A program made the position numbers and the translations under genes. A stretch of DNA of 64,000 nt from Aurelia coerulea (taxonomy: Eukaryota > Cnidaria > Scyphozoa > Semaeostomeae > Ulmaridae). The stretch covers positions 4,099,501 to 4,163,500 of the forward strand of contig CM076947.1 of the NCBI GenBank assembly GCA_039566865.1, read 5' to 3'. How positions within the stretch are numbered: the stretch's first letter is position 1; the number at the start of each line of letters is the position of its first letter. Shown here piece by piece: positions 10,431-21,043 of this stretch. The notes under the pieces are model-generated. The model did no database searches, was not told where the DNA came from, and saw only the letters and a list, made by a program, of their open reading frames with translations.

Positions 10431-11317
10431 CCGGGTGCGCCAAAATAAACTATGCACGTTTGGCAGGCCACGATAAATCGTAAACAGGACCGATTTTGAA
10501 GATTTATGACTTAATAGTTAGCAGAAAGCTTGAATTAGATTCTAGGATTTTTTGGAAATTTTTCTGTTTTCAGTTTTTAGAGCTACAAGCAAGTTTCTTA
10601 AAATTTTCGTTTTCGAAAACACTGAAAACGATCAAAAAACATCGATCAAGCTTTCTAAAGAATCGATATGAATGGACAAAGAGAAAACTTTTTCGTGGTG
10701 ATTTGGGATTTAGAAATCGACTAATTGTAAGGTGCTTTATGAGAGTTCGTACTATACTGGGAGAAATGTAATAATATTTTAAGGGTATAAAGGAATGTCT
10801 TTTCTTTTGTAATGTCATTGAATTTATGCTTTGGTGCAGGTTGTGTTCCTGTGTCAAGGGGGTTAAAAAGACAGGCGAGAAAGCGTCATGGGGCCAGCAA
10901 GCATGGAGTCTTGTTACATTTTTGATTTTGTGACTGCTTTAGGGGCGGTACTTTATTGTAACTACAACAGAATTTCGCAACAGGCCAATCGTTGAAATAA
11001 CGCTCGTGCAGAAGTTTACAATAATCAATTTCCAAATCTCCAAATCACGCTGAAAATGTTTTCCCTTTGTCCATTCATGTTGATTCTTTAGAAAATTTGA
11101 TCAACGTTTTTTGATGGTTTTCAGTGTTTTCGAAAACGAAATTCGCTTGTGAAACTCGCTTGTAGCTCTAAAAAGTGAAAACGGAAAAATTTGTAAAAAC
11201 TCCTAGAATCCAATTCAGGCTTTCTGCTATAGATTAAGTCATAAATCTTCAAAATCGGTCCAGTGTACGATTTATCGTGGCCTGCCAAACGTGCATAGTT
11301 TATTTTGGCGCACCCGG
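10431..11317. mobile_element. Mariner-type MITE, family A, copy 2 (in intron)
   Basis: TA at 10429-10430 and 11318-11319, with the same CCGGGTGCGCCAAAATAAAC terminus as 6316-6918. It is 887 bp because a longer unrelated centre (about 10770-10990) separates the inverted arms. It lies wholly inside the intron 9828-11366 of the P2X7-C-domain gene, so it is probably tolerated. Confidence 0.92.
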
Positions 11318-11366
11318 TACTATAATCAGACACTGGACTTATGATGTTTTTTTTTTGTATCCATAG

Positions 11367-11538
11367 GTTTCTGAGAGCTGTCTGCTATCGCTGGGTTATC
11401 AGGTGGATATTCGGTTATCTTGGATGGGACAATACAAGGCCTCTACCAGCATGTGTTTACCACCATATAAGATCAACGTGGCCCTCAAATCAGACTACAG
11501 GATATGCTAGTGAGCAGGAACGGTTTTTTTTTAATTGA
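11367..11538 (+). CDS. P2X7-C-domain gene, terminal exon
   Basis: Follows the acceptor TATCCATAG. Joined to the exon ending at 9827 the frame is continuous. It encodes the second half of the domain: an aromatic, basic helix (RAVCYRWVIRWIFGYLG), then RPLPACVYHHIRSTWP and a short tail with a stop at 11536-11538. This matches the usual end of P2RX7_C domains (tyrosine-rich helix, proline-cysteine-valine, arginine, phenylalanine or tryptophan-proline). The role of the domain outside P2X receptors is not established. Confidence 0.75.
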
Positions 11539-11660
11539 TAAAGTGTTCTTGACTGTAGCTTAATTCATATTTATTTTCTGTCTCAAGGTAGATGTCTTGT
11601 GAGATTTACAATAACTCAAGATTACTCAACAAGCAAAACAGTTTGGAACATTGTTGTCAT

Positions 11661-12288
11661 TTAAGGACAATTCCATACGCATTTTAACATGACATCTAAT
11701 TTGAGGCAGATTTTTGATATTATTTGAGTTAATTTCCTCAGTGCTATAGTACTTGACCATTTTACTCGCCAGAAAAGACGTTTGGATTGAGCATCCAAAG
11801 CTGGCAAAATTTGAGAAGGAAAAAGAATGTATGGGTTATAAAAAGAATGTACAAACTCTGTTAATGGCATCTGAGACTGCAATTGAAGTTTGGTACTCCC
11901 AATAGTGTTCACTAGGTCATCTGTACAAAACTCTTCAAAGTTTCGGTTGGTGCGCTTTGCTGGAGGCTCAAGCAGTTCATCAATGCTAACCCATATCTAG
12001 GTTTTCAGACAACAGATGCTCTTTAAGTGAACAAAGAAAGAACACAAGACGCTTGTACTCTTTGTCAACTTCTTCTTTGGATTTGTTTAAATCGAAAACA
12101 TCAAGGGTACCCGGCATAAAGTGAGCACTTTTTCTGTTTTCATATGTCAGCACATACTCCATCTCATGATAGCAATCACTCTGGTAGTTTTTCCACTTGG
12201 CCTCTGCCTTCTGTAGAATGGTCATGTAGGGGTCTCCGGTTGAAAGACGGACTGCTATCGCTTGCCACGCTTTGGTTTCAACTTCTGC
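11661..12288 (-). pseudogene. Myb/SANT-like domain fragment, one-base frameshift
   Basis: From 12288 down, the minus strand reads KAWQAIAVRLSTGDPYM, KAEAKWKNYQSDCYHEMEYV and on to SENLDM near 11990, the layout of a Myb/SANT-like DNA-binding domain (tryptophan-isoleucine-alanine helix, then K-W-K-N). One extra G at about 11988-11990 then creates a stop. Without it the frame continues as SIDELLEPPAKRTNR and beyond. It may be a separate gene fragment or a transposon-associated protein. Confidence 0.5.
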
Positions 12289-12754
12289 TCATACTCATGC
12301 CATTCCATAAGGCCAATGGAAATTGATGTGTCTACATGTTTATGGAAGAGGCTGTTTTTCTGTTGTGCGAGCTTTCCCTTGCATTCTCTGTATTCCCGAA
12401 ATGACTTTACCCCATTGTTCAAATATGGTAAAGCTGATTTACCTTGACTTGTATATGGTTTACTTGTTGACTGACCATGTCCATGGAATTGGCATACAGT
12501 AAAAACCAGACCCTAGGTTCATTAAGTACCAATGTGTGGTAGGACCCTTAACACCGGAGGGTCGTCACCCTCAAGAGAGAACAGAATATCACATTTTCCT
12601 CATGTGATACTACTATTTCCGCTGTTTTATTACATCAAATGACGTCAAGAGGTACATTTAGAAAAATTTGTCTATACCGCTATGTGATAATTTATTACAT
12701 AATGATAATAATAATGATTCCACATAGATGTTTTACTACACCTACAATTTCTTA

Positions 12755-12965
12755 CAAAAGTGTTGGACCCCTGTTGAAAAAATTGAATTTTTGCCCCCCC
12801 CCCCCCCCCCCTTCCCCCCGTTTCAATGTTGATTGCAGTGCAAAAACTGTTTTTCAAACACATCCATCAAACAAATGGATTGATCTTCTAAGCAACATTG
12901 AAATGGGGGGGAAGGGGGAAATACTTACGGGAAACATAGATTTTCGCAGGGGTCCAACACTTTTG
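12755..12965. mobile_element. Small TA-flanked MITE with C/G tracts
   Basis: A 211-bp inverted-repeat element: CAAAAGTGTTGGACCCCTG at the left and its reverse complement at the right, each flanked by TA (12753-12754, 12966-12967). Inside are a run of about 20 C and matching G-rich tracts, making a strongly self-complementary hairpin. No coding capacity. Confidence 0.85.
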
Positions 12966-13083
12966 TAAGAGATTGTCTGAATGCACATTAAAGGTATGAT
13001 GACATTCATACACTTTTACCTATCTATTCCGTATTTGCATGATGAAGGAATTGTTTTTCGTCAAGGGCAGTCCTGTCGGTTAA

Positions 13084-13506
13084 GGGCCTGATCACATGAG
13101 AGTTTCAACCCCGGGGTTGAGTTTCAACCCACCTGCCTGAGTTGAAATAAATTTGCTATTACATGGGTATTTTCACTCCCGGGTATGAAAAAGCTCGCCA
13201 TGCGCAATACAACTTTCATGCGTCAATAGCAATTCGACCCCGGGGTTGAAACAAGATTGCGATTACATGGAAATTCACGTATTGAAAACAATGGGGATTA
13301 ACGGCTCGAAAGTTTCACCTCAGCTAGGTCAAAGTGGGATGAGATTTCAGCCCTGGGTGTTATTTCATCCCCGGGGTTGAGATTTCACCATGTAATCGAA
13401 AATTGGAATCAATAAAGGAATAAATGGAGAGGTGGGATGAAATTTCAACTCGGCCAGGTGGGTTGAAATTCAACCCCGGGGTTGAAAACTTCATGTAATC
13501 AGGTCC
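13084..13506. mobile_element. TTAA-flanked foldback element
   Basis: Exact TTAA at 13080-13083 and 13507-13510. Termini GGGCCTGATCACATGA and its inverse, followed by several CAACCCCGGGGTTGA palindromes and an inverted interior. TTAA duplications are characteristic of piggyBac and Kolobok transposases; no transposase is encoded. A related piece lies at 63880-63960. Confidence 0.88.
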
Positions 13507-13990
13507 TTAATTTACTTCATGATTGAACAATGTCAAACTTTGGTAACATGGGAACGAGGCTGTTCATTTTGGTACATCCTGCACACTTAGTATAGAGGGT
13601 AATAACTGGAAACACTAAAACCTCCTGCACATCCTAGCTTATCATTTTGCTTTTTTCCGTGTGGGACAACCAGGTATCATTTTTACCAATGTGTTTGTTG
13701 TTGATTATGCAGCTTTCTACGAAATTTGTAGAGCCTTTCTTTGTAAAATGTGTTGCCGAATTCCGAACCATCTTTTGGGAGGGATAAAGCCTTGAAAATT
13801 ATTCTTCTGCCTTCAATCGAGGAAAGGAGATTTCTTCTACGAAAACGAAACTTGTTGTTGAACTGGCGATAGATCTTATGAAGTATGAATTAACAGGGAA
13901 TGTAACTAAATGCAGCTAATTTTCTAGCCACTTTGTGGCAGGGGCAACCCACTGGGATTAGTAACTGTTCTGTAAAAGACAGTTGTCGAA

Positions 13991-15103
13991 ATGGTTTTCA
14001 AGGGGAATTACGATTCCAAAGTGCGTGCAAATATATTGAAATTGAAGAAAGAAGGCAAGTGGACTGTGAAGGAGATATGCGGAATATGCAGTGTCTCCAT
14101 GTCAACAGTGAATAGAGTTTGTAATAATGCGAAGAAAGTTAAGTTAACAACAAAAACAATTGGGAGACGCTCCGTTGCTCCAAAGAAAATGGGCAGACCA
14201 AGAACGCTGGACGAACGTGATGAACGAAAGATTTTAAGACAGATCAAGTGTTTAGAAGAGAAGATAACGCTGGCCGATTTTCCCTGGATCAAATCAGGAA
14301 GGCAGCTGTACTTAGCGCAGTACCGCTGTATACAATCCAACAAGTTTTGCTTCGCCATGTATTTGCCTATCGACAAGCGAGAAAGAAGAGTTTGCTGAAA
14401 GCAAAAGTCCTGAAAAAAGATACAATTTTGCAATGAGGATGAAGAAAGAGCGTTCCAGTGATGTATGGAAAAACGAGATCTCATTTTATTTAGATGGGAA
14501 GAGCTTTGTGCATAAAGTGAATCCCCTGTCAACTTGCAGCAGTCCTACGGCACGTGTTTGTAGGAGAAGGAGCAAAGGAATGGAAAAAAGGCTGCACTTC
14601 CAGAGGCTCAAAATGTGGAACAGGAGGGAGAAAAGTAAACTTTCTCGTGTGTATTTCACGTGGCCATGGTGTCTGCTCTGTTACACAGTATCAGAATATG
14701 GATGGTGCCTATTTCACATCATTTGTGAGAGATGAATTCCCAACACTGTTGAGGGACTTTGGAAAAACAGAAGTGAGGTTATGGATTCAAGATGGTGACC
14801 CGTCCCAGAACTGCAAGTCAGCCCGTGAAGCCTGAGAATCACTTGGGGCAAAGCTGCTACAAATTCCGCCTCGCAGTCCTGATGTGAACCCCCATAGGAA
14901 ATGTCTTTCATTTGGCGGTAAAAGCATTGGAAAAGGACACAATGGAACAGGTAATTACCCATGATACCTATGAACAGTTTGTTGCTCGTGTCAGACGCAT
15001 ATTACACGCTATACCTATTTCTGTAATAGACAAAACAATTGAATCTGTAGAAAAACGTATAGATCTCATCATAGCTAATAAGGGGAAACGGTTAAAGTAT
15101 TAA
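13991..15103 (+). pseudogene. Tc1/mariner-type transposase, inactivated
   Basis: Starts at the ATG at 13991. The first ~70 residues form the helix-turn-helix DNA-binding part (KLKKEGKWTVKEICGIC, STVNRVCNN), followed by GRPRTLDERDERKIL. Catalytic region pieces follow in other frames: ISFYLDGKSFVHK with the first Asp, VRLWIQDGDPSQNCKSA with the second, and RSPDVNP before the third site. A TGA interrupts at about 14833, and one extra C near 14893 shifts the frame just after NP. The third catalytic position, normally E within NPIEN, reads glycine (IGN) in the downstream frame. The C-terminus (DKTIESVEKRIDLIIANKG) ends at 15103. Cut-and-paste DNA transposase family, certainly inactive here. Terminal repeats were not found. 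Confidence 0.88.
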
Positions 15104-15462
15104 AATGTACCCATGTGAAATCTTAGTGATTAGGAAACACGGTTGTTGAGCTTAGCATCCATTGACACTCTGTGCTCTTTCGTGAATGTGTTAATACCAG
15201 GAATTAGTGAGAATAGTAACATCTTAGTGGTAAAACTTTGAAAGAAAAATGAATGGATCATGCCTGATTGGAGTAGGAACCAAATCTGTAGCAGGGGACA
15301 TTCCATATGATACACAAATGGAAATTGTAGGTACTGAGCTACGGGGCCAGTATTGTCACAGTACTCACTAACAAATGTATCTCTTATTCTTTATTGTCAT
15401 ATGATATCTTAAATATTTTTAAATATACATATTCATCATTCAAAAAGCTTTCCAAAAATATA

Positions 15463-16188
15463 CCGGGTGAGTCAGAAAAAACGTGGGGTGTTTGGCGGAT
15501 TGTGACATAGCGTTCAGCCACCTGATCGTAGCGAACTAAATTTTTTCTTGCAGCCAGAGGTCTAACTTAGATCATAAGCCTTTCCCCATCGAAATCGGTC
15601 ACTTGATGTATTAGTCAGAAAATGTTTTCTTCGTAAGAATTTGGATGGGAGTTTTGCAAACTTATGAAATCTTTGATTGAGCCCCTTCAGCATTTTGCCC
15701 TTGCCAAAGCTGCAGGTACACGTGGTATTATCAGGGGAGAATGATATAGTTTTGTCATGAAACATCGCATTGATCTTGTTGACATAAAGCTCTTTACAAC
15801 GCAAAGAAGCATGCGTTTTTACTGTTTCTCAAACATATTCTCTTTGCAGGACAAGTTATGACGTGGCAAGGCATCCCAGGGGAGAAAACACTATTTCCGA
15901 ACTGTTTCATGCTCCCCAGATAATACCACGTGTACCTGCAGCTTTGGCAAGGCTAAAACCCCGAAGGGGCATGGTTAAAGGTTTCCTCAGTTTGCAAGAC
16001 TCCCATACAAAGTTTTAGGAAGAAAATCTTTTTTAAATAATGAATCACATGACCGATTTTGATGGGGAAAAGTTTATGATCTAAGTCAGATTTATGGCTG
16101 CACATAATAATTTAGTTTACAACGGTCGGGTGGCTAAACGCGACGTCAATGTCCGCCAAACACCCCACATTTTTTCTGACTCACCCGG
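15463..16188. mobile_element. Mariner-type MITE, family B
   Basis: 726 bp between TA at 15461-15462 and 16189-16190, terminus CCGGGTGAGTCAGAAAAAAC with its inverse at the right. Long inverted arms (including CACGTGGTATTATC and its complement) cover most of the element. The interior is unrelated to families A and C, but the first seven bases are identical. Confidence 0.9.
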
Positions 16189-16372
16189 TATATTTATGTA
16201 ATATTTTATCAAATATTCATGATATTTCCAACATTACTCACTTTTCAGTAAATAAAATATATTATCTATATTTTTTGGAGTGGCAAAACGCGAGTAATGT
16301 TGGAAGTAATTGCTATTGTGAGCCACTGATACTTTTGTAGACAAATTCAACAAATAAGGCAGATACATATGC

Positions 16373-16995
16373 CTAATGTTCATCCGTATAACATGTTTCC
16401 AAAAAAAAATGCCATTTGAAGACAATTATTTTTGACAGTTTAGAAAGTGAGTACCGTTGTGAGTACATTCCAAAGGGCATCATGTCTAGGGCTAGAACTG
16501 GTCTCTCATCGACCTTCCTGCACAGAGCATAGGCGATCCGATAAACAGAATTGGGACATCCCTCATCATGAAGGCAATTCATTGCGTGCAGACGCACAGC
16601 AGTATAAGACGACAAATTCTCTTGCAAACCATAATCTTTTGCAGCAGCCATTGAAAACAAATTGTCCAAAGTTTTCTTACGATCATTAGCATAATGATTT
16701 GAACATATCTCTGATACAATACTATGCTGATGTGATTTTGGCAATTGGAGAGCAATACATCTAACAATTTCAAACTTTCTGTCATCTGTCATCTTCTGCA
16801 TTAATTCAATTATAACTTTCTTTTGGCATTCCACTGACAATTTGCTCACTTGTGCTTTGGCTTCTGTAAAATGGTCAATGGCTTCAATCTCATGACAACC
16901 ATCTTCATGATCAATGTTGAAGTGATCTTCTGCTGAGTCAAAATCAGGAAATCTCAGCCGCAAGCTATTGACCACTCTTGATCGCACTGACAAAG
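16373..16995 (-). CDS. Myb/SANT gene, exon 4
   Basis: Begins after the acceptor TTTCTTTGCAG at 16996 and continues in the frame set by exon 3. It encodes about 200 residues: VRSRVVNSLRLRFPDFDSA, an acidic linker with HEDGCHEIEAID, then a helical region (CQKKVIIELMQKM, FEIVRCIALQLP, NLFSMAAAKDYGLQ) and NSVYRIAYALCRKVD. The exon either ends at a donor in GGAATGTACTC near 16466 or at the stop at 16373; I favour the donor because the last 30 residues look unlike the rest. No named domain recognised in this part. Confidence 0.65.
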
Positions 16996-17335
16996 CTGCA
17001 AAGAAAAATGGAAGTGCTGCAGAAAATGGGTATCAGACATAATTGGCTGTTTATCATCTTCTCTAAAAAATCATTACCTCTGTGTTTGTTTTGCAATGAT
17101 AGTGCCAAAAATGCAAATGATTAACACAAGCTACCCCTTTTCTGCATACGTTTCTAGCAAAGACTGAGAGCTTTCTCCCTCCCTGACCCTGCTCCTTGAC
17201 CAATGTTTCTTTCAGTGGCATCAGCAGATACTTGGCTGGTCGGATTTTGAACAGGGATGAGATATTGTATATTATTCTGATCGTTCAATTTCACAACCAA
17301 TCTGGTATCACTTCATCAAATATCTATATAATATA

Positions 17336-18118
17336 CCGGGTGTCTCAAAAAAAAGTACCCCCTTTTTGACTCAACAAGGCAACAAAACGATAATATTTCG
17401 GGACTTTCTGAATTCATGGCTACATTTGTTAGTCTTCAACTTAAATGCACATACCTTGCATTTGGAAATCCGCCACCAAACACCGGAGATATGAGTTCAC
17501 AAGGTCAAAATTTTGAGTGCACCTGAAACCAGAGGTTTTGAGAAATGGCCTAGCCATAATTTGACAACAAACAGGCATTTTGCAAACGAATTTTCGACTT
17601 TGACCCTTACTTTTTATTTTTGAAAAGATTTATACCTTGAATTACTTCATTTGTGCTTGCCGTGACTTTTCTTTTGAGGAAACGGTCCTTGCATTGTATT
17701 CGATCTCAAGTGTTTAATATTAAAGAAGAGGAAAAAGAGCACATGCACGCTTATTTTGGAAATGTGGCACGATTTTATGACTCTTACCACATTTTTACTA
17801 AATTTGCTTAATCAGCGCCATGTCCATGCATCTTTCTTTTCAAAAGGAAAACACGGAAACTTAAAGTCTACAAGTACTTTGGAAAATGTCCACGATACAA
17901 ATCATGACTAGGCCCTTTTTCAAAACCTCTGGTTTTGGGTGCACTGTAAATTTTGACTTTGCGAACCTGTATCTCCGGGTGGGCGATTTCTAAATGCAAG
18001 GTACGTGCATCTAAGTTGAACATTGAGAAATTTAGCTGTGAAGTCGGGGAGCAATGATATCTTATTGCTTGGTTCCTATTTCCAGTCAAAAGGGGGTACT
18101 TTTTTCTGAGACACCCGG
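17336..18118. mobile_element. Mariner-type MITE, family C, copy 1 (in intron)
   Basis: 783 bp, TA at 17334-17335 and 18119-18120, termini CCGGGTGTCTCAAAAAAAAG and the inverse. Long diverged inverted arms. It lies in intron 3 of the Myb/SANT gene. A partial copy is at 47472. Confidence 0.92.
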
Positions 18119-18228
18119 TATATGCATGTACATTATGTACATGCATGTACGGTATATATACATATATTTGGTTAAGTGAGAAGCTTAAAGCTTACTGTAT
18201 GTAGAATTGCAGAAAAAATTGCTGATAC

Positions 18229-18484
18229 CTGATCTACATTTTGGTGTACCACATTTTTCCTTCAGATAGCTAGCAGCCTTTTCCCAGTATGATATTTTTT
18301 TTGTAGCAGGCCATGGGCATGACTTTTACGTATATTCCTGGTGTAAGGTAACAAATTCTACCAAATATTTGTCATCTCTGTCGGTCCAAGGGAGATAAGC
18401 AGCTTTGTGGGGCCTTTTCTTTGGGCTTTTAATTGGGGATAAAGCAAGGAATCGACTAGATCTTGCCACAAGAGATCTTGCTGC
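18229..18484 (-). CDS. Myb/SANT gene, exon 3, with in-frame stop
   Basis: Acceptor CAACATTTCAG at 18485-18486 and donor G then GTATCAG at 18228. It encodes a basic linker (SPIKSPKKRPHKAAYLP) and a Myb/SANT-type DNA-binding domain: PWTDRDDKYLVEFVTLH, then CPWPATKKISYWEKAASYL and a C-terminal KCRS. Tryptophan spacing and the helix pattern support the call. Between the first and second helices an in-frame TAA occurs at 18326-18328, yet coding resumes in the same frame with no room for an intron. Either the gene is a recent pseudogene or the base is an error. Confidence 0.7.
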
Positions 18485-18564
18485 CTGAAATGTTGAAAGG
18501 AAATAAACTTAGAAATTTGAAGTAAACTATTGAGAAAATATCCCAATCCTTTGAAAGAAAGGAA

Positions 18565-20056
18565 CCCGGGCAATTTTTGTGATCAAGGATCCTAGAATTT
18601 CCTTGCTTTTCCTTGAGAAAACCTTGATCTGATCAAGGAATCCCCAGGAACCTTGAACAGGTAGATCTGAACTGCCAGAAAGCCTTGAAATTAGTAGATC
18701 AAGGTCCTTGAGAATCCTTGAGCTGAGTTATAATTTCAAGGTTTATTTGCGAACCTTGAGAACATCATACACACCCAAGGACCTTGAGAAACCTTGAAAT
18801 GTCCCCAGGTTCCTAGAATTTCCTTGATCAATCACACGAGCTCAAGGTCCATGATAAATCCTTGAACTTTTTCCAAGTCACATGGCAGTGATTCACATTT
18901 ATGATTGGGCAATACTTTCGCGCCTTGGTGACTCTTGGATGGCGGGAGTAATTTGATGTGAGACTGCCAGAATTTCCTGAAGACGGAGAGGCCTAACTCT
19001 TTCCGTTGCTGTTATGGCTGGCAGTTGTTACATTTAATTTTCCGATGGAGAAAGTCAATTGTATAACTTGTTACAAAGATTTGCAAGAATTTGATGGAAG
19101 AAAATATTGGTTAACAATTGAACGGTTTGTTTGTGTTTGTCTTGGTGTAGAACTTGCAAAGAAGGACAGTATGAGACTAAAAATTTGCCGCGGCATCAAA
19201 GAGTTTGGATTTGAAAAACGGTAGGAGTCTTGAGAAACTTGAAGTGAGGAAACATCATAATCTATCTTGGGCTTTTGAAAAGAAGATGCTGGTGCTTCTA
19301 ATGTTTGCATTCTCTTTGTTGCATTTATTTTTCATATGATGTTCTTCATGAGAGAGGTAGACAAAAAACATCCTCAAAATCCGTCTTCTTGTCTGCAAAA
19401 TATGTAGCCTCTTGTATATTTATTTCATTAACTTTGACTTATTTCCTGTACTATATATTCAGTTAAGAGGTGATGCACAATTTAACAAATCTTTTGAAAG
19501 AACTTTGAATTGATACTACTAAAATAAAAAGAACTTTAAGAAACTGTCTTTGCAGGGTCAACTTCTTAGTTTCTAACGAAAAATACGTACGAGGACTGTT
19601 TGAGGATGCTACGAGGATGTAATAATTTGAATCAGATTGCATGAAAAGTCTGGTTAATCCGGTTCCATCCGGTACACCCCTAGAGGTTAAACCTAGGTTT
19701 GACATATTCAAAGAGACGCTTAATAACCTAGGTTAACCTTGAGAAAACCTAGGTCTTCCTTCACGTGATCCTATTCGATTATCCCGAGATAACCTAGGTT
19801 AGACCTAGGTATACCTAGGTTGATGAATCGGTTGAGAACGTCCATATATGGCATCCTTGAGCATACCTAGGTCTTCCTTGAGCTTTCCTATCTTCCGATA
19901 CAGCTACGTTGTTCCAATTTGAAACCTAGGATTACCTAGGTCTGCCCAAGGATTGCCTCAAGGAAAACCTAGGTTCAAACCTAGGTAATCCATGAGCAAT
20001 GCACCTTGGTTGACCTGGGTAAATCCTAGGTTATTCTTGAGCAAATTTTGGCCGGG
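18565..20056. mobile_element. Putative 1.49-kb element with subterminal motif arrays (in intron)
   Basis: The ends read CCCGGGCAATTTTTG and, inverted, CCCGGCCAAAATTTG, followed by further loosely matching bases. The left ~300 bp is packed with TCAAGG/ACCTTGA motifs and the right ~380 bp with the palindrome CCTAGG in ACCTAGGT contexts. Clustered short motifs beside the termini are how several transposases recognise their ends. The target duplication is not clear. It lies in intron 2 of the Myb/SANT gene. An internal frame at 19054-19224 (NCITCYKDLQEFDGRKYW) may be captured coding DNA. Confidence 0.55.
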
Positions 20057-20397
20057 AAGATAAGATTCCATTCTTAATCAAATGACTTGCAGTGCTTGGT
20101 TGGGAGCTACTGTAGTGGGTGTGCCTGTGGTCAGTATTTTTATTTCAAAACTTCTTTATGAAAAAAATCTGGCACCATAGACTTTTTAAAGAAATTGTAC
20201 AGTAGCACTAAATCAAAATTGATAAACATTCATAAAATAATTTGAATTCATGTTCCTGCCGAGAAAATGGAATTTTGGCTATGTATGAATGCAAATTTTA
20301 TACATACTGAATTTAGAAATTGTTACTCATAGATAGAAATGATACAATAGATAGCATTATCATATGTGAAATATTACTAAAAAAGTGGCATCCTTAC

Positions 20398-20487
20398 CCT
20401 ATGAGATTGGCTATTTGGAGTTCTTGGACTAACAGTTGTATTCAGCAGCCTTAACGGATCCTTCGGTGTTGTGTTGAATAAATGATC
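20398..20487 (-). CDS. Myb/SANT gene, exon 2
   Basis: Exactly 30 codons between acceptor TTCTCCTCAG and donor AGG then GTAAGG, phase 0 at both ends. Peptide rich in Pro/Thr/Ser (TTPKDPLRLLN, SPRTPNSQSH), likely disordered. Confidence 0.7.
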
Positions 20488-20992
20488 CTGAGGAGAATAA
20501 CATGTACAGTTTAAACAACATGAAAACTGCTATTGGTTGGCAAACAAACCATGAATTGATTTAATAAACACTTTTCGGAAGGACATATTCTACTGGAAAA
20601 GAAATCGGCTCCTCCCTAGTGCCTACAAGCCTCCGCGCGAAGGCTGCATTTGGCGTGAAGGCCTTTCGCTGATTTCGGTTCGAAAAACTCGAAAACCGGT
20701 TGAAATTACTGGCTCAAAAGTTGCCTTTAACGTGGGGACTTTTGGGACTTTTGCAAAAACTAACCTAAACAAACATTCAAAACATGATTTACTATTTTGG
20801 AGGGGGATCCAGTCTACCAACATAGTTGTTTGCAGCATTTTTTACTCACAACATGAACCTAAGAGGATTCAACGTAACAGCGGTCATCATAGAAACAACG
20901 CTAATTCCGCTCCAATTTCATAAAGTAAAAAGCTTTTAAAAATAAAATATATGAGTTGATGTCTGAATGAACTAATTTTGAACTTTACATAC

Positions 20993-21043
20993 CGTTTGGT
21001 CGTATTCTTCGTGCCTTTTTCGCTTCTTCTTCGGCGCCTCCAT
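20993..21043 (-). CDS. Myb/SANT gene, exon 1 with start codon
   Basis: ATG at 21043-21041 followed by 17 codons and a donor (ACG then GTATGT). The peptide begins MEAPKKKRKRHEEYDQT; PKKKRKR is a classical nuclear localisation signal, consistent with a DNA-binding protein. Exons 1-4 (21043 to 16373) keep continuous phase, which is strong evidence for one gene, subject to the stop in exon 3. Confidence 0.7.
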
